Positions 42,245-50,085 of a stretch of 50,085 bases of DNA are shown in pieces. The notes under the pieces were generated by a model. The model was not told the origin of the DNA and made no database searches. It saw only the letters and a program-made list of their open reading frames with translations. Within the stretch, counting starts at the first letter, position 1. Each line of letters starts with the position of its first letter. A program made the translations under genes and the position numbers. The DNA is from Scatosoma sp045588185 (GTDB lineage: Bacteria; Bacillota; Clostridia; Christensenellales; Borkfalkiaceae), in the NCBI GenBank assembly GCA_045588185.1, contig JAZNDR010000067.1, forward strand, positions 1 to 50,085. Reading direction: 5' to 3'.

Positions 42245-43111
42245 CTATCTCCTCAACTCCTCAATTTTATCCGCAACTTTCTTTTTTGCGGAAAGCACGT
42301 CCGCTTTAAAATTCTTCCAATCGAAGAACAGGGAAATCCCGAAACAAATGGGCGTTATCAATATAAACGCGGGCACGACCAGCCAGAAGAACGGCCAGTA
42401 TTTCGTTTTCCCGGCGTTCGGACCTACGGGCACCGTCTTGAAAATATCCGGACAGAACTGCGCTATCAGTCGCCCGATAGAATCGTCAGGTCCCCAAATA
42501 TACGAAGTGTTTTTATAACCGATTTCGAAAAACTCGTTACCGCGCAAAGGCACGAAGCCCAGCTCGCTTTGGAATATTTGATTGAGCATAATAAAGAGGA
42601 ACAATCCCAAAAGGTATAACGGCACCGTCCATACCCGTTTCCAGCTAAGCGTGTGCAATTTCAAGAGCACCATTAAAAGCGGTACTATCCAAAGGAAGGC
42701 GTGGTGGATATAAAAACGGATAATATCCAACATTTCTCCTGCTTGGTCTACCTTCTTGATAGGCTCTAACGGCATAAACATCGACAGCAGACCGCTTATC
42801 ACGCCGACATAGAACATATAATCTTTCGCCGACTTGCTTTTGGAAAGAAAAATGAACGGGAATAAGAAAATATTGCCCGCGCAAATATTGATAAACCAAA
42901 TATCGCGGTATAATCTTGCCTGATCGGTGGAATAAGGCGGAATAAAGCATTTGAGGAAATGCAACAAAAGCCCGAACCACAGCATGGAAGAGAGCACGAT
43001 TTTTTTGGTTTTATCGCTTTTATTTTTTAAAAGGAAGTATAACCCGAAGAATACGCCAAAAAAGAGTACTATCCAAAAGAAATACCAAAAATTAAACATT
43101 TTAATAATCAT
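42245..43111 (-). CDS. YwaF-like integral membrane protein, second of a pair
   Basis: 288 residues from ATG 43111 (a GTG at 43117 is also open). About six to seven helices. The order IWFINICAGNIFLFPFIFL, YVGVISGLLSMFMP, IHHAFLWIVPLLMVL parallels the next gene and the YwaF family. It heads the operon behind the promoter at 43148-43176. Confidence 0.68.
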   Translation of the reverse strand: MIIKMFNFWYFFWIVLFFGVFFGLYFLLKNKSDKTKKIVLSSMLWFGLLLHFLKCFIPPYSTDQARLYRDIWFINICAGNIFLFPFIFLSKSKSAKDYMFYVGVISGLLSMFMPLEPIKKVDQAGEMLDIIRFYIHHAFLWIVPLLMVLLKLHTLSWKRVWTVPLYLLGLFLFIMLNQIFQSELGFVPLRGNEFFEIGYKNTSYIWGPDDSIGRLIAQFCPDIFKTVPVGPNAGKTKYWPFFWLVVPAFILITPICFGISLFFDWKNFKADVLSAKKKVADKIEELRR

Positions 43112-43147
43112 ACGCACACGACCTCACGCATAAATATTGTTACCACT

Positions 43148-43176
43148 ATTATATCACATAGTTTTCACAATGTCTA
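43148..43176 (-). promoter_or_regulatory. Promoter of the membrane-protein operon
   Basis: Minus strand: TAGACA (43171-43176), 17 bp, TATAAT (43148-43153). Confidence 0.65.
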
Positions 43177-43204
43177 CCTTTTGGCAAAAAAATAAAATAA
43201 AATC

Positions 43205-43330
43205 GAGGCGAAACGCCCCGATTTTTGGCGATAAGATTAGAGGTCAAGGAACTAAGTTCCTTGCGGATTGTAAAGGCAGAGCCTTTACGCCTCGACGGCA
43301 GTCACGCCCGTCAGGGCGTTACAGCCTTTT
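43205..43330. repeat. Modular palindromic repeat, copy 1
   Basis: Contains CAAGGAACTAAGTTCCTTG (to 43263) after AAGATTAGAGGT, then palindromic phrases GTAAAGGCAGAGCCTTTAC and GCCCGTCAGGGC. It lies just 3' of the first LRR gene. The adjoining 43370-43405 is a short TGCATT-type tandem low-complexity tract. Confidence 0.75.
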
Positions 43331-43405
43331 TTAAGCACCCGCAGGTTGCGCTAAAACACCATTCCGCAATTCTGCATTTTGCATTCTGCATTTTGAATTT
43401 TGCAT

Positions 43406-45379
43406 TTACAATGCCACTTCCCCGTCCGTACAAACAACCTTTGTCGCAGGAATGTACTTGCCTTTTTCAATAGCATTCCATTCTGCAAACGTACCATTGA
43501 AAGTGATACTTGTTAAATTATAGCAATTATAGAACGCATAATTGCCGATGCTCGTTACGCTGTCGGGTATCGTTATACTTGTTAAATTACTGCAACCATA
43601 GAACGCATGCTCTCCAATACTCGTTACACTGTCGGGAACAACAAACGAGGTTGCCGTTTTACCGATTGCATATTGTATCAGCATTGTTCCGTCTTTACTA
43701 TATAAATTCCCGTCTATCGATTTATAATTTGCATTATTCTCCGACACTACGATACTTGTTAAACTATCGCAATCGTTAAACGCCCAACCCCCAATACTCG
43801 TTACACCGTCGGGTATCGTGATACTTGTTAAATTATAGCAATCATCGAACGCACTATTCCCAATACTCGTTACACCGTCGGGTATCGTGATACTTGTTAA
43901 TCTTTCGCACCAAGTGAACGCACAATCCCCAATACTCGTTACACCGTCGGGTATCGTGATACTTGTTAAATTACTGCAACCATAGAACGCATAAACCCCA
44001 ATACTCGTTACATTGTCGGGTATCGTGATACTGGTTAAACTACTGCAATACTTGAACGCACTATCCCCAATTACCGTTACACTGTCGGGTATCGTGATAC
44101 TGGTTAAACTAATGCAACCATCGAACGCATAATCCCCAATACTCGTTACGCTGTTGCCTATCGTTACGCTTGTTAAACTTTCGCAATAATAGAACGCATA
44201 ATCCCCAATACTCGTTACGCTGTTGCCTATCGTTACGCTTGTTAAATCAAAGCAACCACCGAACGCACCACCTCCAACACTCGTTACACTGTCGGGTATC
44301 GTGATACTTGTTAAACTACTGCAACGATAGAACACACCATCCCCAATACTCGTTACATTGTCAGGTATCGTGATACGGGTTAAACTATTACACCAAGAGA
44401 ACGCACTATTCCCAATACTCGTTACACTGTCGGGAATTGTGATACTCGTTAAGCTTTTGCTATTAGAGAACGTACTATCCCCAATACTAGTTACACTGTT
44501 GGGTATTGTGATACTTGTTAAACTATCGCAATCCTCGAACGCTCCATCCCCAATACTCGTGACACCGCTACCTATCGTAATGCTGGTTAAACTATCGCAA
44601 TGAGAAAACGTATAATCCCCAATACTCGTTACACTGTTGGGTATTGTGATACTTGTTAAACTATCGCAATCATTAAACGCGCCATCCCCAATGCTCGTTA
44701 CACTGTCGGGTATCGTTACTGTTCCCATTATTGCCCGAGGAATATGTACAAACTCTGTTTTTGCTTTATTATAAAGTATTCCCTCTTGGCTTGCATAGCT
44801 TGCATTTCCCTCCGATACCGTTACGCTTGTTAGACTATCGAAAACACCACCAAACGCACTATCCCCAATACTCGTTACACTGTCGGGTATCGTTACACTC
44901 GTTAAACTCCTGCAATTATAGAACGCACGCTCCCCAATACTCGTTACGGATAAGCCCTCGTATTGAGCAGGAATAATAATTTCTGTATCTTCGCAAGATC
45001 CAATTCCCGAAACAGTATAATATGTTTCATCAACGCTTAACGTATACTCTAATCCCTCGCTGTAAGTATCGTTGCCATCTCCCGTTTCCTCGTCCGAGCT
45101 TTCGCTATCGCCCGTGTCCCCAGAGCTATCGCTGTTTGTGTCACTCGTATCGTCCGAGTTTTCGTTCTCGCTTTTCTCTTCACTATCGCCCGTTTCACTT
45201 TCTTTGTTTTCTTCCTCTCGCTCGTCGTCTTTGCTTTCTTCCTTTTCGTTTGTCTGTGAATACTCGCTTTTATCACTGCTATCTATCACCAAAGAATTGC
45301 AACTCGAAACGCCGAACGCGCAAAAGCCTACCGTTAAAATGGACAGTATCGACAATAAAAATTTTTTCGCTTTTTTCAT
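43406..45379 (-). CDS. BspA-like leucine-rich-repeat lipoprotein
   Basis: 657 residues. Signal peptide with lipobox VSSC (C27), then an acidic Ser/Glu/Asp linker (~30-110), then about twenty LRR_5 (BspA/TpLRR) repeats of ~23 residues built on SLTSITIPDSVTSIGDSAF. One insertion (NYKSIDGNLYSKDGTMLIQ) interrupts the array, and a short divergent end (EWNAIEKGKYIPATKV) follows. These surface proteins often mediate binding to host or other cells. The near-identical DNA repeats could recombine. A hairpin terminator lies in its leader. Confidence 0.92.
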   Translation of the reverse strand: MKKAKKFLLSILSILTVGFCAFGVSSCNSLVIDSSDKSEYSQTNEKEESKDDEREEENKESETGDSEEKSENENSDDTSDTNSDSSGDTGDSESSDEETGDGNDTYSEGLEYTLSVDETYYTVSGIGSCEDTEIIIPAQYEGLSVTSIGERAFYNCRSLTSVTIPDSVTSIGDSAFGGVFDSLTSVTVSEGNASYASQEGILYNKAKTEFVHIPRAIMGTVTIPDSVTSIGDGAFNDCDSLTSITIPNSVTSIGDYTFSHCDSLTSITIGSGVTSIGDGAFEDCDSLTSITIPNSVTSIGDSTFSNSKSLTSITIPDSVTSIGNSAFSWCNSLTRITIPDNVTSIGDGVFYRCSSLTSITIPDSVTSVGGGAFGGCFDLTSVTIGNSVTSIGDYAFYYCESLTSVTIGNSVTSIGDYAFDGCISLTSITIPDSVTVIGDSAFKYCSSLTSITIPDNVTSIGVYAFYGCSNLTSITIPDGVTSIGDCAFTWCERLTSITIPDGVTSIGNSAFDDCYNLTSITIPDGVTSIGGWAFNDCDSLTSIVVSENNANYKSIDGNLYSKDGTMLIQYAIGKTATSFVVPDSVTSIGEHAFYGCSNLTSITIPDSVTSIGNYAFYNCYNLTSITFNGTFAEWNAIEKGKYIPATKVVCTDGEVAL

Positions 45380-45392
45380 AAGAAAACCTCAC

Positions 45393-45428
45393 AAATAAAA
45401 AATGTCGCTCCGCAAAACGAAACGACAT
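45393..45428 (-). terminator. Intrinsic terminator or attenuator in the LRR leader
   Basis: Minus strand: ATGTCGTTTCG pairs with CGGAGCGACAT (G-U pairs allowed) around TTTTG and is followed by TTTTTTATTT, only 14 nt before the LRR start and after both upstream promoters. Confidence 0.7.
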
Positions 45429-45571
45429 CTGTAAAAGCCTCTTTCGCTTTGCTGCGACACAATTTAATGATACAAGCACATCAAAAGAAATCTTGTAACG
45501 CGAAAAGATACACTTCTACCAAAGAAGTATATTTCTTTCAATATGCTTTTATTAAATTATGTCGCAAGTTT

Positions 45572-45601
45572 ATTTTACCACCTTTTAACATACTTTGTCA
45601 A
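45572..45601 (-). promoter_or_regulatory. Promoter toward the LRR gene
   Basis: Minus strand: TTGACA (45596-45601), 18 bp, TAAAAT (45572-45577), with a leader of about 190 nt. The rest of 45380-45772 holds the attenuator, a 21-codon ORF and the divergent control region. Confidence 0.78.
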
Positions 45602-45623
45602 CGGTTTTTGCCTGTTATCTTTA

Positions 45624-45689
45624 TTACACAAAATTCCCCGTCGTTATAATCGACAATATGCGCCGCATCATTTTCTTTGATTTTCGCAT
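45624..45689 (-). CDS. Possible 21-aa basic-hydrophobic peptide
   Basis: ATG at 45689 with GGGGG at ideal spacing (45696-45700) and a promoter just above. The peptide is MRKSKKMMRR followed by a short hydrophobic end. Such peptides can be toxins or leader ORFs; there is no further support. Confidence 0.3.
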   Translation of the reverse strand: MRKSKKMMRRILSIITTGNFV

Positions 45690-45710
45690 AATTATCCCCC
45701 TTTTTCTTAT

Positions 45711-45739
45711 ATTATACCATTAGTATACTAATTTTTCAA
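45711..45739 (-). promoter_or_regulatory. Promoter with embedded 14-bp palindromic operator
   Basis: Minus strand: TTGAAA (45734-45739), 17 bp, TATAAT (45711-45716). The perfect palindrome ATTAGTATACTAAT (45719-45732) fills the spacer and is the likely site for the divergent XRE protein. Confidence 0.72.
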
Positions 45740-45772
45740 TTAGTTTTTTAATTTATTTGGTATACTTTTATT

Positions 45773-45982
45773 ATGAAAAGTTTTGGAGAAAGATTAAAGG
45801 AATTGAGATTAGAAAAGGGCTTATCGCAAAAGGCGCTTGCGGAAAAGCTCGGTTATAATCAGTCAATGATTTGTTTTTGGGAGCGAGGCGTAAACGAACC
45901 AACGGAAAGCGCAATACGGAAAGCCGCTTTATTCTTTGAGGTTTCCGCCGATTTTCTGATAGGTCTTTCCGATGAATACTAA
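45773..45982 (+). CDS. Small XRE-family regulator
   Basis: 69 residues, a single HTH_3 domain (LSQKALAEKLGYNQSMICFWERGVNEP). No Shine-Dalgarno. An extended -10 (TTGGTATACT, to 45766) ends 6 bp before the ATG, so a leaderless mRNA is likely. It probably represses the divergent promoter through the palindrome at 45719-45732. Confidence 0.85.
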   Translation: MKSFGERLKELRLEKGLSQKALAEKLGYNQSMICFWERGVNEPTESAIRKAALFFEVSADFLIGLSDEY

Positions 45983-45987
45983 AAATA

Positions 45988-46025
45988 CCCCCGCGGGCTG
46001 AATATTCAGCCCGCGGGGTTGCTTT
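45988..46025 (+). terminator. Terminator of the small XRE gene
   Basis: CCCCGCGGGCTGAAT pairs perfectly with ATTCAGCCCGCGGGG, followed by TTGCTTTTTG. Confidence 0.85.
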
Positions 46026-46222
46026 TTGTTGTTATCGACCGCTTGCGCGGTATTTAGCGCAAAACTGCGTTTTGCTTTTGTGTGGCTTGGGCGCAAGCTT
46101 TGCTTGCGTTGACCGCTCCGCGGTGGCAAATCAAAGATTTGCTACTTGGGGCTTCTTTTGCAGGGGCTTCCGCCCCCACACCCCTGACAAGAAACTAAGT
46201 TCCTTGACCTCTAATCTTTCCG
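46026..46222. repeat. Modular palindromic repeat, copy 2 (longest)
   Basis: Inverse orientation to copies 1 and 3. Units include GCAAAACTGCGTTTTGC, GCGCAAGCTTTGCTTGCG, GCAAATCAAAGATTTGC, GGGGGCTTCCGCCCCC-like and CAAGAAACTAAGTTCCTTG (46188-46206). It lies just 3' of dnaJ. Confidence 0.75.
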
Positions 46223-46246
46223 CATTCGTAAGCGGTGGTTCACCGC

Positions 46247-47386
46247 TTACTTGAACGGTTTTTCGCCGTACAATGCTTCTAAATTGTCGGAATACCGTTT
46301 CATACGCTCGCATTGTTTCAGCTCGATTTCGCTATCTATCCGCTCAATTTCTTTTTTCTGGTCTTTGGAAAGCTTGGTCGGAATTTCCACAATCACGCGC
46401 AATATAAGGTTCCCCGTACCGCTTCTCGCCGAACGAATACCTTTACCGCGTATCGTAAATACCTGTCCGCTCTGCGTGCCTTCGGGTATCGTAAACTCAA
46501 AGGTATCGTCAATCGTCGGAACTTTAACCGTTCCGCCGAGCGCCGCCGTTTTAAAGGAAATGGGCAGGTCCATTTTCAAATCGAACCGATCGCGTACGAA
46601 AATTTTGTGCGGTTCTACTTTGAATACGATAATCAAATCGCCCGCTACTCCGCCGTTCGGCGCGGCTTGACCGAAACCCTTTTTCTTCATATAGCTATTC
46701 GTATCCACGCCCGCGGGAATGTCGATAGACACCGTCGTTTCCTTGCGTTGATAACCCTTGCCTTTGCAGTCGGGGCATTTTTCCTTAATGGTACGACCGT
46801 TCCCCCCGCAATCGGGACAAACGCTTTGACGAATGGTGCGCCCGAACATCGTATTTTGCACCTGTTGCACTACGCCCTTGCCTTGGCATTTCGAACAGGT
46901 GGTGTATTCCGTGCCGTTCTTTGCGCCCGTGCTTCTACACGCCTCGCACGGTTCGTTACGCATATACGAAAAGGTCTTTTTGCAACCCTTCGCCGCGTCC
47001 ATAAACGACAAAGTCATCTCCCGCTGAATATCCTCGCCCACTTCCGAACGCGCGGTTCTTGCCCCGCCGCCGAAACCGCCGAAGCCACCGCCGAATATAT
47101 TGCTGAAAATATCGGAGAAATCGCCGAAGCCCTCGAATCCGCCGCCGCCAAAACCGCCCATACCGGGGTGTTCGAGCTCGTAATCGTACGCCGCGCGTTT
47201 TTGTTGGTCGGAGAGCGTTTCGTTCGCCTCGTTGATTTCCTTAAACTTTTCCGCAGCCTCGGCGTTGCCTTGGTTGCGGTCGGGGTGGTATTTCATCGCG
47301 AGCTTTCTATACGCCGCTTTGATTTGCTCGGGCGTGGCGTTTTTCTCTACGCCGAGAATCTCGTAATAATTTTTCTTGTCTGCCAT
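46247..47386 (-). CDS. dnaJ: Chaperone protein DnaJ
   Basis: 379 residues. J domain with HPD at 34-36, a Gly/Phe-rich region (~73-110), four zinc-site repeats (CEACRSTG, CSKCQGKG, CPDCGGNG, CPDCKGKG) and the C-terminal substrate domains. It stimulates DnaK. It follows dnaK by 65 bp with a hairpin between (47411-47434). Confidence 0.97.
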   Translation of the reverse strand: MADKKNYYEILGVEKNATPEQIKAAYRKLAMKYHPDRNQGNAEAAEKFKEINEANETLSDQQKRAAYDYELEHPGMGGFGGGGFEGFGDFSDIFSNIFGGGFGGFGGGARTARSEVGEDIQREMTLSFMDAAKGCKKTFSYMRNEPCEACRSTGAKNGTEYTTCSKCQGKGVVQQVQNTMFGRTIRQSVCPDCGGNGRTIKEKCPDCKGKGYQRKETTVSIDIPAGVDTNSYMKKKGFGQAAPNGGVAGDLIIVFKVEPHKIFVRDRFDLKMDLPISFKTAALGGTVKVPTIDDTFEFTIPEGTQSGQVFTIRGKGIRSARSGTGNLILRVIVEIPTKLSKDQKKEIERIDSEIELKQCERMKRYSDNLEALYGEKPFK

Positions 47387-47410
47387 AATCTGAAACCTTT
47401 AAAATCTATA

Positions 47411-47434
47411 CGGGCTTGACTTTCGCCAAACCCG
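47411..47434 (-). other. Intergenic hairpin between dnaK and dnaJ
   Basis: CGGGCTTGAC pairs with GCCAAACCCG (G-U allowed) around TTTC. Without a U-run it more likely affects mRNA processing or stability. Confidence 0.5.
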
Positions 47435-47451
47435 ATAGACACCGTTAAATC

Positions 47452-49248
47452 TTATTGATGGAATTCCGTATCGCTGTCATTTGCGCCCGCGTTAGGGTCA
47501 GCCCCCGCCGCGCCCGCTTGCTGGTACAGCTTCGTGAATACCGGCTGAACGTCCTGCATCAGCTTGTCATACGCCGCTTTGATACGGTCGTCGTCATCCG
47601 ACTCCAACTCTTTCTTCGCCGCGTCGATTGCCGCCTGCAACGCCGCCTTATCGTTTTCGTCAAGCTTGTCGCCCGATTCTTTCATCGTCTGTTCCACGGA
47701 GAAGATCATGCCGTCAAGCTTGTTCTTGTTTTCAACCTTCTCTTTACGCTTCTTGTCCTCTTCCGCGAACTGTTCCGCTTCCTTGACCGCCTTGTCGATT
47801 TCTTCTTCGGAAAGGTTGGTAGAAGAAGTAATCGTGATATCCGTCGATTTACCCGTACCCTTATCCTGCGCCGTTACGTGCACGATACCGTTAGCGTCGA
47901 TATCGAAAGTAACTTCGATTTGCGGAATCCCGCGAGGCGCGGGCGCAATCCCCGTCAACATGAAGTTGCCCAAGGTCTTGTTATCCTTACAGAATTCTCT
48001 TTCGCCCTGCAATACGTGAATATCTACGCTCGTCTGATTGTCCGCCGCCGTCGAGAAGACTTGGCTCTTCTTTACGGGAATGGTGGTGTTTCTGTCAATG
48101 ATACGCGTGAACACACCGCCGAGCGTTTCAATACCGAGCGACAACGGCGTAACGTCCAAAAGCAATACGTCTTTTACTTCGCCCGTCAAAACGCCGCCCT
48201 GTACCGCCGCACCGATCGCAACGCATTCGTCGGGGTTGATTCCCTTGAACGGCTCTTTGCCCGTAACTTCCTTAACCTTTGCAACGACCGCGGGCATACG
48301 CGTCGAACCGCCGACGAGAATAACCTTGTCAATATCGCTGTACGAAAGTCCTGCGTCTTTCATCGCCGCTTTCATAGGCGCAACCGTTCTGTCGAGCAGG
48401 TCTGCCGTCATCGCCTCGAACTTCTGCTTCGTGAGCGTAATATCAAGGTGTTGAGGACCGTCCGCGCTCATGGAAATGAACGGAAGGTTCACGTTCGTGG
48501 AGCTCATACCCGAAAGCTCGATTTTCGCTTTCTCTGCCGCTTCCTTTAAACGCTGCATCGCCATTTTGTCTTTGGAAAGGTCAATACCCTTATCTTTCTT
48601 GAATTCGTCTACAAGGTATTGCATAATTTTGTTATCCCAGTCGTCGCCGCCGAGCTTCGTGTCGCCGTTGGTTGCGAGAACTTCGAAAACGCCGTCGGAA
48701 ATTTCCAAAATGGAAACGTCGAACGTACCGCCGCCGAGGTCGTAAATCATGACCTTACCGCCCTTGTCTTTATCCAAGCCGTACGCGAGCGCCGCCGCGG
48801 TGGGCTCGTTGATAATACGGAGCACGTTCAAGCCCGCAATTTTACCCGCGTCTTTGGTCGCCTGACGCTGACTGTCCGAGAAATACGCGGGGCAAGTGAT
48901 AACTGCTTCCGTGATTTTCTGTCCCAAATACGCTTCCGCGTCCGCTTTGAGCTTGGAAAGCGTCATTGCGGAAATTTCCTGCGGGGAATAATCCTTGTCG
49001 TCAATTTTTACTTTATAATCGGAACCCATATGCCGTTTAATGGAAATAACGGTCTTGTCGGGGTTGGCTACTGCCTGACGCTTTGCCGCCTGACCGACAA
49101 CGCGCGAGCCGTCTTTTTGGAACGAAACGACGGAGGGAGTAGTTCTTGCACCTTCTGCGTTTGCGATAACGACGGGTTCACCGCCTTCCATAACCGCCAC
49201 GCACGAATTCGTAGTACCGAGGTCAATACCGATAACTTTACCTGCCAT
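47452..49248 (-). CDS. dnaK: Chaperone protein DnaK
   Basis: 598 residues. Hsp70 ATPase (GIDLGTTNS, IYDLGGGTFDVS, VILVGGSTRMPAV) and substrate domain (LLLDVTPLSLGIETLGG), with a short C-terminal tail. AAGGAG precedes ATG. hrcA and grpE, which usually precede dnaK, are not here, and no CIRCE operator (TTAGCACTC-N9-GAGTGCTAA) can be seen. A hairpin (GTGGCG/CGCCAC, 49270-49285) lies just above the ribosome site. Confidence 0.97.
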   Translation of the reverse strand: MAGKVIGIDLGTTNSCVAVMEGGEPVVIANAEGARTTPSVVSFQKDGSRVVGQAAKRQAVANPDKTVISIKRHMGSDYKVKIDDKDYSPQEISAMTLSKLKADAEAYLGQKITEAVITCPAYFSDSQRQATKDAGKIAGLNVLRIINEPTAAALAYGLDKDKGGKVMIYDLGGGTFDVSILEISDGVFEVLATNGDTKLGGDDWDNKIMQYLVDEFKKDKGIDLSKDKMAMQRLKEAAEKAKIELSGMSSTNVNLPFISMSADGPQHLDITLTKQKFEAMTADLLDRTVAPMKAAMKDAGLSYSDIDKVILVGGSTRMPAVVAKVKEVTGKEPFKGINPDECVAIGAAVQGGVLTGEVKDVLLLDVTPLSLGIETLGGVFTRIIDRNTTIPVKKSQVFSTAADNQTSVDIHVLQGEREFCKDNKTLGNFMLTGIAPAPRGIPQIEVTFDIDANGIVHVTAQDKGTGKSTDITITSSTNLSEEEIDKAVKEAEQFAEEDKKRKEKVENKNKLDGMIFSVEQTMKESGDKLDENDKAALQAAIDAAKKELESDDDDRIKAAYDKLMQDVQPVFTKLYQQAGAAGADPNAGANDSDTEFHQ

Positions 49249-49269
49249 AATAATTTTCTCCTTATGTTT

Positions 49270-49285
49270 GTGGCGTTTGCGCCAC
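49270..49285 (-). promoter_or_regulatory. Leader hairpin next to the dnaK ribosome site
   Basis: GTGGCG and CGCCAC pair around a 4-base loop, 7 nt above AAGGAG. It could influence translation or stability; no promoter could be fixed with confidence in the upstream AT-rich stretch. Confidence 0.4.
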
Positions 49286-49363
49286 GCAATCTTTTTTACA
49301 ATATATATGTAACCGAGTTTTAAAGCTCTTAAACAATAATTTAAAAAAAATTTTTACAGCACG

Positions 49364-49395
49364 CAAAAAGCGGAGCTTTTCGCTCCGCTTTTTAT
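49364..49395 (-). terminator. Terminator between the second LRR gene and dnaK
   Basis: AAAAAGCGGAGC pairs with GCTCCGCTTTTT around a short loop. Confidence 0.85.
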
Positions 49396-49399
49396 ATAT

Positions 49400-49525
49400 A
49401 GAATAGAAGTCAAGGAACTTAGTTCCTTGTCGGGAGCGCGAGGGCGGACAGCCCTCGTGAATAAGCCCCCCAAATAAGCAAAACGCAGTTTTGCGCTTTT
49501 CACCGCGCAAGCGGTCAATCGCTAT
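49400..49525. repeat. Modular palindromic repeat, copy 3
   Basis: Contains CAAGGAACTTAGTTCCTTG (49411-49429), GAGGGCGGACAGCCCTC, GCAAAACGCAGTTTTGC and ACCGCGCAAGCGGT, in the same order as copy 2 but missing its middle units. It lies just 3' of the second LRR gene. Confidence 0.75.
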
Positions 49526-49539
49526 GGCGAACAACGGCT

Positions 49540-50085
49540 TCACCAAACGGCAATATTCCCGTTTTCGTCGTAATACCAATAATTTCCGTTATCCGTCGGC
49601 TCTTCTTCACTGTAATAATACCGCGTTGCTTCCGTCAAGTAATAATTGAAATTTCCTCCTATCGTTATATTTACCCAATCGCTTGCAGAGCCTTTATAAT
49701 ATACTCTTGTTAAATCATAGCAAGCACTGAACGCACTTTCCCCAATGCTCGTTACACTGTCGGGTATCGTGATACTTGTTAAATTATAGCAAGAAGAGAA
49801 CGCATAAGCCCCAATACTCGTTACACTGTCGCCTATCGTGATACTGGTTAAACTATCACAACCAGAGAACGCACCATCCACAATACTCGTTACACTGTCG
49901 CCTATCGTGATACTTGTTAAACTACTGCACCAAGAGAACGCATAATTTCCAATACTCGTTACACTGTCGGGTATCGTAATACTTGTTAAACTACTGCAAT
50001 TATAGAACGCATAATCCCTAATACTCGTTACACTGTCGGGAATAGAAAATGACGTTGCCGTTTTACCGATTGCATATTGTATTAG
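49540..50085 (-). CDS. BspA-like leucine-rich-repeat protein, partial (N-terminus off the right edge)
   Basis: 182 codons open to the window end. The visible part starts in LIQYAIGKTATSF, which the first LRR protein also has, continues with five LRR_5 repeats (SLTSITIGDSVTSIG) and ends in a region (ATRYYYSEEEPTDNGNYWYY) commonly seen at the end of clostridial LRR_5 proteins. The C-terminus differs from that of its paralogue. Confidence 0.9.
   Translation of the reverse strand, partial: LIQYAIGKTATSFSIPDSVTSIRDYAFYNCSSLTSITIPDSVTSIGNYAFSWCSSLTSITIGDSVTSIVDGAFSGCDSLTSITIGDSVTSIGAYAFSSCYNLTSITIPDSVTSIGESAFSACYDLTRVYYKGSASDWVNITIGGNFNYYLTEATRYYYSEEEPTDNGNYWYYDENGNIAVW

Noticed and set aside
45599..45712. 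36-codon protein-like frame before the LRR promoter
   Set aside because: It has no start codon after an in-frame stop; only the out-of-frame 21-codon ORF has a ribosome site.
46026..46222. CRISPR-like array
   Set aside because: The palindromic units differ from one another and have no regular repeat-spacer rhythm.
46313..47419. Long plus-strand frames opposite dnaJ and dnaK
   Set aside because: They are antisense shadows of conserved chaperone genes.

Overview
The window looks like the chromosome of a low-GC-clade Gram-positive, endospore-forming anaerobe of class Clostridia. Evidence: spoVAC, spoVAD, sigH, a CwlD-type amidase and a collagen-like spore-coat type protein; the gene order mrnC-rlmB-sigH-dnaX-ybaB-recR and rpsF-ssb-rpsR; Shine-Dalgarno-rich starts and many TTGACA/TATAAT-type promoters. 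Base composition of most of the window is moderate in GC with heavy use of NNC/NNG codons, which would fit an uncultured gut lineage such as Christensenellales. That placement is inference only.

Layout. 1-8090 is a visibly AT-rich accessory island on the minus strand. It holds a second, intact spoVAD copy, then a DUF4143-type ATPase behind a promoter with an overlapping palindrome, then a compact cassette: a small membrane protein, a fused nuclease-methyltransferase, a specificity subunit, an unknown 282-aa protein and a RecF/SMC-like ATPase cut by the window edge. The island abuts the wreck of the native spoVAD (8092-8413) and native spoVAC, so it appears to have broken and functionally replaced spoVAD. 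9169-31900 is mostly housekeeping: a strange acidic membrane protein, the mrnC-to-recR operon, a CwlD amidase behind a DeoC-like protein without its Schiff-base lysine, a single ORF fusing NadD, YqeK and RsfS, NAD(P)HX repair, BirA, RecX, a phosphoribosyltransferase, a large anchored protein of unknown function, the rpsF operon, a collagen-like protein, and a three-gene oxidoreductase/dehydroquinase-like operon divergent from an AraC regulator.

32096-43111 holds tRNA-Arg(ACG) with a degenerate copy of itself downstream, a double-HTH XRE regulator with a long-spaced operator, a PAS-PP2C phosphatase with a lipid kinase, cca, glpK, galK, a cold-shock protein, uppP and a three-gene membrane/lipoprotein operon. 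43200-50085 carries two paralogous BspA-like leucine-rich-repeat surface proteins around dnaK-dnaJ, with a modular palindromic repeat family lying just 3' of several genes.

The strongest leads for something undescribed are the motor-less restriction-modification cassette with its membrane protein and ATPase partners, the spoVAD replacement at the island edge, the NadD-YqeK-RsfS fusion, a 102-bp nested hairpin element between galK and glpK, and divergent promoters that share or interlock their -35 hexamers (cca/dagK and AraC/SDR).
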